Of a stretch of DNA of 5,936 nucleotides, positions 1 to 5,382 are shown piece by piece. The position numbers and the translations under genes were made by a program. Under the pieces are notes generated by a model. The model was not told where the DNA came from. It worked only from the letters and a program-made list of their open reading frames with translations, and did no database searches. Numbering within the stretch: the first letter of the stretch is position 1; each line of letters starts with the position of its first letter. Origin of the DNA: Aquificota bacterium (GTDB lineage: Bacteria; Aquificota; Aquificia; Aquificales; Hydrogenothermaceae); the NCBI GenBank assembly GCA_013153765.1, contig JAADDT010000114.1, positions 1 to 5,936 of the forward strand, given 5' to 3'.

Positions 1-805
1 CTGCAAGGAAAATGAGCATTGAAAGTCTGGCGGCCGCATCACTTTTCCAGCCGAAGGCTATGGATTTATCCCTTACCTCCTTTGCCGTCTTTAGGACAGC
101 CTGTATGAAGTTTTCCTCCCTGTTGCTTGCCCTTATCTGCCAGAACAACTCTAAAGTTTCCGTCAGCTTTTCCTGAAACTTTTCAATTGCCCTGTTTTCA
201 ATAGCTTTCAGTTTGCCTATCCTTCTGCCTACCACGGTCGTAAAGTATATAACAACCGGATTGAGGAAGACTATAAGCAGTCCTAACTTCCAGTTTATCA
301 TTATTAAAACCACCGCTACCCCAACGATGGTAAGGACAGATATGATAAACCTGCTTACAGTCTTTCCTATAAACTCGTCCACCGTGTTAACGTCCGTTAT
401 AAGCTTTGAGGATATTGCCCCGCTCCCCACAGTCTCAAATTCAGCCATTGATACCTTTTTAAGGTGGTTAAGCAGGTCTTCCCTTATTTTGTAAGTTATG
501 TTTTTTGATATCCGCGTGAAAATCCTTGCCTGAAGCACGTTAAAAACGAAAAACAGAAACCTCATAACAAGGACGATAACCAGAGCCGCCAGCGTGTAAG
601 TGAACGGAGTTCCCTGTCCCAGCAGGGAGTTATAGGTCTTTACAAAAATCCCCGGCTTGTTTAAAAGCACCTCGTCAACAAGCAACGGCAGGAAAAGTGG
701 CGTGGGAATGCTTATTAGCGTGGCAAGGACGGCAAAAATATGCCCTAAAATAAGCTCCCTTCTGTACTTTTTTATCTCCGAAAAAATCCTGTCCCAGCTG
801 TACAT
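1..805 (-). CDS. ABC exporter, N-terminal transmembrane domain (partial, runs off left edge)
   Basis: The first 268 codons of an ABC exporter subunit of the MsbA/multidrug type are visible, and the gene continues past base 1. Seen: a short amphipathic start (MYSWDRIFSEIKKYRRE), then hydrophobic segments at about residues 18-44, 70-94, 152-170 and 174-195. A polar cytoplasmic stretch between the second and third segments contains F-E-T-V-G-S-G-A-I-S-S-K-L and then D-V-N-T-V-D, the usual loop pattern of type I exporter domains. The ATP-binding domain (Walker A, signature, Walker B) should lie outside the window, so a fused half-transporter is an inference. By family, it would export a lipid, drug or peptide across the inner membrane as a dimer; the substrate cannot be told. 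Start: ATG at 805-803, five bases after an AAGGTG ribosome site that overlaps the stop codon of the aldo/keto reductase gene. It is the fourth gene of the leftward operon. Confidence 0.88.
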   Translation of the reverse strand, partial: MYSWDRIFSEIKKYRRELILGHIFAVLATLISIPTPLFLPLLVDEVLLNKPGIFVKTYNSLLGQGTPFTYTLAALVIVLVMRFLFFVFNVLQARIFTRISKNITYKIREDLLNHLKKVSMAEFETVGSGAISSKLITDVNTVDEFIGKTVSRFIISVLTIVGVAVVLIMINWKLGLLIVFLNPVVIYFTTVVGRRIGKLKAIENRAIEKFQEKLTETLELFWQIRASNREENFIQAVLKTAKEVRDKSIAFGWKSDAAARLSMLIFLA

Positions 806-810
806 CAAAA

Positions 811-817
811 CACCTTA
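811..817 (-). promoter_or_regulatory. Shine-Dalgarno for the ABC exporter, overlapping the upstream stop
   Basis: On the minus strand the bases read TAAGGTG-TTTTG-ATG. The TAA ends the aldo/keto reductase gene, and its AA is also the start of the AAGGTG ribosome-binding site. Spacing to ATG is five bases. This decides the start at 805 and implies translational coupling of the two genes. Confidence 0.7.
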
Positions 818-1819
818 AAGGTCTGCAAACATGTCAAGGAACCACTGTGGATAAGGTCTGTACGGCCTTGTAAGTTCGTCAAGATACCTGAGGTCCTCCT
901 CCGACAACTCCCATTCCACGCTTGCCAGATTGTCCTCAAGCTGTTTCAAAGACCTTACGCCCACTATTATTGAGCTTACAAAATCCTTTGACCTTACCCA
1001 GTTAAGAGCCACCTGTGAAACGGTAGCACCGTACTTTGATGCGAGACTTTCCAGCTGTTCAACCACAGAGTAAGCCTTCTGTATATCAAACCGTAAAAAA
1101 GGCTTTTCCATACGGGAGTACCTGCTGTCCTCAGGGAAAGGCTTGTTCCTGCTGTACTTTCCCGTAAGGAAGCCCCCTGCAAGAGGACTCCAAGCCAGTA
1201 TTCCCAAACCCAAATCCTTACAGGCAGGGACAACTTCCGCCTCTATGTCCCTTCCAAGGAGTGAGTAGTACATCTGTGCGGAAACGAACGGAGCGTATCC
1301 TTTACACCGCTGGAGGCTTACAGACTTTGCTATCTGCCAGCCTGCAAAATCGGAAATGCCAACGTACCTTACCTTTCCCTGCCTTACAAGGTCGTTAAGT
1401 GCATCAACCGTCTCCTCTATAGGCGTTGAGTTGTCCCACCAGTGTACCTGATAAAGGTCTATGTAATCCCTGCCCAGCCTTTTTAAAGAGTTTTCAACCG
1501 ACCTGAATATGTGGTATCTGGAAAGTCCCCTGTCGTTAGGATCGTCAGACATTACCCCCCTTACCTTAGTGGCTATTATAACCTCGTTTATCCTGTCCCC
1601 AAGTGCCCTACCCAGCAGTTCTTCAGACTCGCCAAATGCGTATATGTCAGCTGTGTCAAAAAGGTTCACGCCCTTATCAACTGCGTAATCCACCACCCTT
1701 TTTATCTCGGAAAACGGCATACTGCCTGCCGTTCTCCAGCCTTTTTCCGTAAAGGTCATCGCACCGACGGATATTACCGAAACCTTCAGACCTGTTTTAC
1801 CTAAATTCCTGTATTCCAT
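815..1819 (-). CDS. Aldo/keto reductase
   Basis: Predicted cytoplasmic NADPH-dependent reductase of the aldo/keto reductase superfamily (TIM barrel), 334 aa, full length for the bacterial Tas/YajO-like group. Seen from the ATG start: the N-terminal beta hairpin with LGKTGLKVS, the catalytic tetrad D55 and Y60 (FDTADIYAFGESE), K85 (IIATKVRG) and H126 (YQVHWWD). A C-terminal phosphate-binding region (SSIIVGVRSLKQLEDN) typical of cofactor binding follows. The natural aldehyde or ketone cannot be deduced. Start: an in-frame TTG lies one codon earlier (1822-1820), but it would sit one base after the GGGGAG ribosome site, whereas ATG 1819-1817 is four bases away and is preferred. The gene sits 9 nt downstream of the Mre11 gene and 9 nt upstream of the ABC exporter gene in one apparent operon. 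The functional link to those neighbours is not obvious. Confidence 0.93.
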   Translation of the reverse strand: MEYRNLGKTGLKVSVISVGAMTFTEKGWRTAGSMPFSEIKRVVDYAVDKGVNLFDTADIYAFGESEELLGRALGDRINEVIIATKVRGVMSDDPNDRGLSRYHIFRSVENSLKRLGRDYIDLYQVHWWDNSTPIEETVDALNDLVRQGKVRYVGISDFAGWQIAKSVSLQRCKGYAPFVSAQMYYSLLGRDIEAEVVPACKDLGLGILAWSPLAGGFLTGKYSRNKPFPEDSRYSRMEKPFLRFDIQKAYSVVEQLESLASKYGATVSQVALNWVRSKDFVSSIIVGVRSLKQLEDNLASVEWELSEEDLRYLDELTRPYRPYPQWFLDMFADL

Positions 1820-1823
1820 CAAA

Positions 1824-1830
1824 CTCCCCT
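1824..1830 (-). promoter_or_regulatory. Shine-Dalgarno for the aldo/keto reductase, overlapping the upstream stop
   Basis: The minus strand reads TAGGGGAG-TTTG-ATG. TAG is the stop codon of the Mre11 gene and the purine-rich AGGGGAG begins inside it. The four-base gap to ATG at 1819, against one base to the TTG at 1822, argues for the ATG start. Confidence 0.7.
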
Positions 1831-2968
1831 AAAAATCAAGCAACTCCGGATTTTCCTTAAGGAACTTTTTAGCCTCCTCTACAGTATCAAAACTTTTAAG
1901 GCTGTCTATAACCTCAAGCACCTTTTCAGAAAGAGCTTTATCACCGATTAGACGGCTTATCTCCTCCCTTATCCTGTCCTCCTGTAGCTCAACCACCAGC
2001 CCTTCACCTGACAAACCAGCATCCCTCGTAAGGTTCAGCTGGACGTGTAAAAGCCTGTCAGTAAGCCCTTCCCTCTCAAGGACGGACAGTATCTCCCTGA
2101 AGGACAACTCCTTCACTTTCCCTTTAACCACCAGAACAGGCTTTTTCTCCGAGTTTAAGGCTTCAACACTTTCCTTTATACGGCTTACCAGTTCGTCAAG
2201 CCCCCTGTCCCCTTCAACGGACAGGTTTATAAAAGGACGCCTGTTTTTTATCGGCACAAAGTCAGCCTCAACCTTCCCGTCCTTAACTTTCACGTGGTAA
2301 AAGCCCTTTCCCTGCCTGTCTTCCTTCTCGTTGTATGCGGTAAACTCGGTAGAGCCGGCATAAACGACCGTAGAGCCTTTTATCTGTGCCGGTGGCTGTG
2401 GAACGTGGTAATGCCCAACCCCCACGTAATCAAACCCTTCAGGCAGTAAGGTATGGAGGTTAAGGTTGCTTTCCGGAAAAAACGGCTGGAACTCCTGATG
2501 TAGCATAAGTATTCTGAAGCCTTCCCCCGTCTCCTCAAGGAACTCAACGAAAAGCCTGTCCAACTCTATCTGCCTCAAGCCGGCTTTTGATATGTATTTA
2601 AGCCCTGCTATGTATATGCCGTCGTACTCAACGACCCCACCGTCAACCAGATGGAGACCTACAGGCTGTAGTATGGAAAGTGGAGACACGTCCCTTACCT
2701 GACTGCCCCTGTCGTGGTTTCCAGATATTACGAAAACAGGAATTCCCGCCTCCTTAAGCCTTTTTACCAACTCCATACCTTGGATAAGCACCCTGTTTGA
2801 AGGACGGGAAGAATGGAAAAAATCCCCCGTGTGGATAACGAAGTCAACCTTACGGTCAACGGCGTAATCCACAGCCTCCTTAAAAGCCTCAAAAAAGTCG
2901 TTTGCCCTTTCGGACAGCCCGTACTGGCTGTATCCTAAATGTGTATCCGATACGTGGACAAACTCCAT
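1829..2968 (-). CDS. Mre11/SbcD-type DNA double-strand break repair nuclease
   Basis: Predicted Mn-dependent DNA exo/endonuclease subunit (379 aa) that would work with a Rad50/SbcC ATPase to process DNA ends. Seen: the calcineurin-like phosphoesterase motifs in order, D8 and H10 (SDTHLGY), D49 and H52 (GDFFHSSRPS), N84 and H85 (GNHD), H157 (LHQEF), H186 and H188 (GHYH). These are all nine expected metal-binding and catalytic residues, so the enzyme should be active. The first six have the same residue numbers as I recall for archaeal Mre11 (Pyrococcus furiosus). Residues from about 240 on form the C-terminal capping and partner-binding region and are less conserved. Start: ATG follows the TAG stop of the upstream gene with no gap (TAGATG) and has only a weak GTGG ribosome site, suggesting translational coupling. 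The Rad50/SbcC partner is not adjacent on either side, so it must be encoded elsewhere. Could equally be labelled sbcD or mre11. Confidence 0.93.
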   Translation of the reverse strand: MEFVHVSDTHLGYSQYGLSERANDFFEAFKEAVDYAVDRKVDFVIHTGDFFHSSRPSNRVLIQGMELVKRLKEAGIPVFVISGNHDRGSQVRDVSPLSILQPVGLHLVDGGVVEYDGIYIAGLKYISKAGLRQIELDRLFVEFLEETGEGFRILMLHQEFQPFFPESNLNLHTLLPEGFDYVGVGHYHVPQPPAQIKGSTVVYAGSTEFTAYNEKEDRQGKGFYHVKVKDGKVEADFVPIKNRRPFINLSVEGDRGLDELVSRIKESVEALNSEKKPVLVVKGKVKELSFREILSVLEREGLTDRLLHVQLNLTRDAGLSGEGLVVELQEDRIREEISRLIGDKALSEKVLEVIDSLKSFDTVEEAKKFLKENPELLDF

Positions 2969-3172
2969 CTAACCACTCTGCTTTTTACCGAAAAGCTTTT
3001 CAAAAACCGCATCTGAAGGACAAAAGCCGGTAAATGCGGACAGGTAAAGCATAAATATGATGAAGTAAACGATGTACTTACCCCAGTCGTATCCGGTGTT
3101 TATCAGGAGCATTGCAACAAGGAGCAACGTTCCCATCATAAATCTCTGTGCCCTGACGGCGGTCTTTGACAT
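2969..3172 (-). CDS. Small DUF2892-type inner membrane protein
   Basis: A 67-aa protein with two predicted membrane helices (about residues 11-26 and 31-48), followed by the short motif TGFCPSD with C51 and a basic C-terminal tail ending GKKQSG. The closing G-F-C-P motif after a second helix is typical of the DUF2892/YgaP-like transmembrane domain, which is often attached to a rhodanese domain. Here it stands alone. Function is unknown; C51 could be a redox or sulfur-carrying residue, but that is only inference. It is the first gene of the leftward operon. The start is well supported by a perfect AGGAGG ribosome site eight bases upstream, and the stop codon touches the ATG of the Mre11 gene. 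Confidence 0.82.
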   Translation of the reverse strand: MSKTAVRAQRFMMGTLLLVAMLLINTGYDWGKYIVYFIIFMLYLSAFTGFCPSDAVFEKLFGKKQSG

Positions 3173-3180
3173 CTCGTCTG

Positions 3181-3186
3181 CCTCCT
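3181..3186 (-). promoter_or_regulatory. Strong Shine-Dalgarno (AGGAGG) for the DUF2892 gene
   Basis: The plus strand CCTCCT reads AGGAGG on the minus strand, eight bases before ATG at 3172. It is the strongest ribosome site of the leftward operon and supports the small gene as real and as the first cistron. Confidence 0.75.
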
Positions 3187-3187
3187 G

Positions 3188-3240
3188 CTTCGTTGTTTTT
3201 AATCATATAATATAATTTTAGCAGTATTTAACAACTTTTA
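3188..3240. promoter_or_regulatory. Divergent promoter region with overlapping TATAAT hexamers
   Basis: The 78-bp spacer between the two divergent transcription units is very AT-rich. On the plus strand, two consensus TATAAT hexamers overlap by one base (3206-3211 and 3211-3216), giving a likely -10 for the NYN-grpE-dnaJ direction. The matching -35 is poor (TTCGTT near 3189-3194, 16 bases upstream of the second hexamer). On the minus strand, TTGTTA (3234-3229) and TATTAT (3212-3207) are 16 bases apart and could drive the DUF2892-mre11-AKR-ABC operon. The two predicted polymerase sites overlap, so the units may compete. Assignment is by pattern only. Confidence 0.5.
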
Positions 3241-3250
3241 TGGAGATAAG

Positions 3251-3790
3251 ATGTACACGGACGAAAAGTATAGAGCCTTATACAGGAACCAGCGTGTAGC
3301 GTTGTTTTTGGACATACAGAACCTTTACTACTCAGCAAGGGACGTTTTTAACCGAAAGGTGAATTTTGAAAAGGTGCTGTACAAGGTCTTGAACGACAGG
3401 ATACTGGTAAGAGCCATAGCCTATCTGGTAAAACTCCACGGCGTTGACCAGTCCGGCTTTATTGCCACACTAAAGCACATAGGATATCAGGTAAGGGAGA
3501 AGGAGCCAAAAATATTCAAAAGGCTTGACGAAAACGGAGACCTGATAACCACCGTAAAAGCGGACTGGGACATGGGAATGGCTATGGACGCCATATCACT
3601 CGCCGACAAGATAGACGTGGCAATACTGGCAAGCGGAGACGGTGATTTTACAGACCTTGTAAGGTATCTACACACAAAGGGAGTAAAAGTTGAAATAGCC
3701 GCATTCAAACAGACGGCGGCTAAAGAGCTTATTGAGGTGGCGGACGAGTTTATAGACCTTACCTCCTTCGGCGAGGAAATTTTCCTTTAA
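3251..3790 (+). CDS. NYN-domain protein (LabA/DUF88-like putative ribonuclease)
   Basis: A 179-aa protein made almost entirely of a NYN domain, a PIN-like metal-dependent nuclease fold. Seen: the first strand with the acidic residue and N (LFLDIQNLYYSAR, D21 and N24), the central acidic pair D105 and D107 (KADWDMGMAMDAI, with D113), and the hallmark S-G-D-G-D-F at 128-133 (D130, D132) followed by DLVRYLHTKGVKVEI. These aspartates form the expected metal site, so nuclease activity on RNA is likely by family, but the target is unknown. Start: ATG with GGAG at 3242-3245, five bases upstream. It is the first gene of the rightward cluster and ends 60 bp before grpE. Co-transcription with the chaperone genes is possible but a separate grpE promoter cannot be ruled out. 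Confidence 0.88.
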   Translation: MYTDEKYRALYRNQRVALFLDIQNLYYSARDVFNRKVNFEKVLYKVLNDRILVRAIAYLVKLHGVDQSGFIATLKHIGYQVREKEPKIFKRLDENGDLITTVKADWDMGMAMDAISLADKIDVAILASGDGDFTDLVRYLHTKGVKVEIAAFKQTAAKELIEVADEFIDLTSFGEEIFL

Positions 3791-3793
3791 AGC

Positions 3794-3850
3794 TTGAAAT
3801 TAAAGGATTTGAGCAAAAATTATTATTAAAAATAAGGGAGGATAAAATAA
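3794..3850 (+). promoter_or_regulatory. grpE leader: strong ribosome site, weak promoter candidate, no CIRCE
   Basis: This 60-bp spacer holds a strong AGGGAGGAT ribosome site (core 3836-3842), eight bases before the grpE ATG. A weak promoter-like pair, TTGAAA at 3794-3799 and AATTAT at 3818-3823 (18-base gap), may give grpE its own transcript. I see no CIRCE inverted repeat (TTAGCACTC/GAGTGCTAA), so HrcA control of this unit is not supported by the sequence. Confidence 0.4.
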
Positions 3851-4477
3851 ATGGGAGAAAAGAAAGAAGAGATTGAAGTAAAAGTGGAAGGCGGACAGGA
3901 AGAACAGGCTGAAGTGAAGGAAGAAAAACAGGAAGAAAAAACCATAACCGTTGAGGAATGCCTTCAGGAAAAGGAAAAGCTGGAAAAACAGGTTGAGGAA
4001 CTGAAGCAAAAGCTACAGAAAACGGAAGAGGTGGCAAGGAAGTTAAGTGCGGTTTACCAGACAGTCCAGCAGGAGTTTGAGGACTACAAGGTAAGGATGC
4101 GGAAAGAGAAAGAAGAGGCTAAAGACGAAGGTGCCTTAAGGCTTGCCAAAGGATTTATGGAAATTGTGGACAACTTTGAGAAAGCCATAGAAAGTGCAAA
4201 AACGACGACGGACATAAACGCCCTTATGAAAGGGATACAGATGATCCACTACCAGCTTTACAGGTTCTTACAGGAGCAGGGAATAGAAAAGATAGACACG
4301 ACTGCAGGATTTAACCCGCTTGAGCACGAAGCGGTGGAAAAGGTCGTCTCTGAAGAACACCAGCCTAACCAGATAATAAAAGTGGTGCAGACAGGATACA
4401 AGTTTAAAGGGAAAACCATAAGACCTGCAAAGGTCATAGTGGCAGTACCTCCCGAAAAGGAAGAAGAAGCGACCTGA
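3851..4477 (+). CDS. grpE: Co-chaperone GrpE, nucleotide exchange factor of DnaK
   Basis: GrpE (208 aa) releases ADP from DnaK in the cytoplasm and so drives the Hsp70 folding cycle. Seen: an acidic, Lys/Glu-rich unstructured N-terminus (residues 1-32), a long coiled coil (about 33-95) that would make the dimer stalk, a helical region with GFMEIVDNFEKAI (101-113), and the C-terminal beta domain. That domain carries the family signature: FNPLEHEAV (154-162), a Q-P-N-Q-I-I segment and GYKFKGKTIRPAKVIVA (182-198), which contacts the DnaK nucleotide-binding domain. Length and domain order are normal; the long charged stalk fits a thermophile. The stop TGA shares one base with the dnaJ start (TGATG at 4475-4479), so the two are translationally coupled. 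dnaK and hrcA, frequent neighbours in other bacteria, are absent from this window. Confidence 0.96.
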   Translation: MGEKKEEIEVKVEGGQEEQAEVKEEKQEEKTITVEECLQEKEKLEKQVEELKQKLQKTEEVARKLSAVYQTVQQEFEDYKVRMRKEKEEAKDEGALRLAKGFMEIVDNFEKAIESAKTTTDINALMKGIQMIHYQLYRFLQEQGIEKIDTTAGFNPLEHEAVEKVVSEEHQPNQIIKVVQTGYKFKGKTIRPAKVIVAVPPEKEEEAT

Positions 4478-5382
4478 TGGACTTTTACTCCCTTTTAGGC
4501 GTCAGCAGGGACGCCTCCCCTGAAGAAATAAAAAAGGCTTTCAGGGAAAAGGCAAAAAAGTACCACCCTGACCTTAATCCGGAAAAGGCTGACTACTTCA
4601 AACAGCTTACACACGCCTACGACGTGCTTATTGACCCTGAAAAAAGGAGAAGGTACGACCTTACCTTAAAAAAACTTGAAAAAAAAGAGCTTTCCAGCAT
4701 CATAGGAGACCTGCTTTCGGACTTTTTAGGCTTCCACACAAAGCCCGTAAAGGGAGAAGACCTGAAGCTGAAGCTGAAAATTACAGTGGAGGAGGGATAT
4801 AGGGGAGCTGTAAAGGAAGTAAGGTACAAAAGGAAGGTAAACTGTCCCTCCTGTAATGGTGAAGGGAAAACGGAAAACTCCTACCTTACCTACTGTAATA
4901 AGTGTGGAGGGAAAGGGAGGATAAAAAAGGCTTTCATAGAAATACCGTGCCTTTCCTGTTTCGGCAGAGGTGTGGAGATAAAAAACCCCTGTCCCCGTTG
5001 CCGTGGAATTGGTAGAGTTAAAAAAACAGAGATAAAAAAGGTAAAAATACCTGCCGGCATTACGGAAGGTGAGGTAATAATCCTCAAAGGCATGGGAAAC
5101 GACGGCATAAACAGGGGAGAGGCTGGAGACCTGATAATAAAACCTTCCTTCAAGAAAGGTAAATACATACTGAAAAAGCTTGACGTATACACGGAAGTAA
5201 GGATAAACGGTGAAAAGCTGAAGGACAGCCGTTTAATAGCGGTTAAGGACATTGAAGGGAACACACTACTCCTTCCTGCGGAAAACACAGGCAGACCTGT
5301 AAGGTACAGGATAAAAAACAGAGGATACAGGGACAGGTCAGGCAGGAGGGGAGACTTTGTGGTCAGGATTGTTCCCGTTTAA
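4477..5382 (+). CDS. dnaJ: DnaJ-family (Hsp40) co-chaperone, compact, zinc-finger type without G/F linker
   Basis: Predicted Hsp40 that delivers unfolded clients to DnaK and stimulates its ATPase. Seen: J domain at residues 1-65 with HPD at 30-32; a linker (about 66-95) with few Gly and one Phe-rich spot but no real Gly/Phe region; the first substrate-binding domain from about 96, interrupted by a zinc domain with four complete CxxCxGxG repeats (Cys pairs 123/126, 140/143, 158/161, 172/175); then VKIPAGITEGEVIILKGMG and a short second C-terminal domain ending GDFVVRIVPV. At 301 aa it is about 70-75 residues shorter than the usual type I DnaJ. The losses are the G/F linker, part of the second domain and the C-terminal dimerisation tail. 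All key residues are intact, so it is probably functional. It may be a specialised paralog, or the only DnaJ of the genome; the window cannot say. No distinct ribosome site; start by TGATG coupling to grpE. Its last 45 bp overlap the convergent phospholipase gene. Confidence 0.9.
   Translation: MDFYSLLGVSRDASPEEIKKAFREKAKKYHPDLNPEKADYFKQLTHAYDVLIDPEKRRRYDLTLKKLEKKELSSIIGDLLSDFLGFHTKPVKGEDLKLKLKITVEEGYRGAVKEVRYKRKVNCPSCNGEGKTENSYLTYCNKCGGKGRIKKAFIEIPCLSCFGRGVEIKNPCPRCRGIGRVKKTEIKKVKIPAGITEGEVIILKGMGNDGINRGEAGDLIIKPSFKKGKYILKKLDVYTEVRINGEKLKDSRLIAVKDIEGNTLLLPAENTGRPVRYRIKNRGYRDRSGRRGDFVVRIVPV
5338..5382. other. 45-bp convergent coding overlap of dnaJ and the phospholipase gene
   Basis: The phospholipase stop (TGA on the minus strand, 5340-5338) lies inside dnaJ, whose TAA stop is at 5380-5382. 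Both reading frames are open through the overlap and no hairpin-plus-T-run terminator is visible in or just beyond it. The two mRNAs would therefore be complementary at their 3' ends. Confidence 0.85.

Noticed and set aside
213..494. Plus-strand open frame of 93 codons
   Set aside because: It is fully antisense to the ABC exporter transmembrane domain, which has a convincing family pattern in its own frame. No recognisable protein or ribosome site.
1511..1804. Plus-strand open frame of 97 codons
   Set aside because: Antisense to the aldo/keto reductase over its catalytic residues; Cys/His/Tyr-rich translation of the kind expected from a shadow frame.
3759..4037. Minus-strand frames rich in Phe, Leu and Pro resembling a hydrophobic protein
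   Set aside because: This is the complement of the Lys/Glu-rich N-terminus of GrpE (GAA/AAG codons give TTC/CTT), so the apparent membrane protein is an artefact.
4890..5288. Minus-strand open frame of 132 codons
   Set aside because: Antisense to the zinc domain and C-terminal domain of dnaJ; no domain pattern, low-complexity Phe/Ser/Pro.
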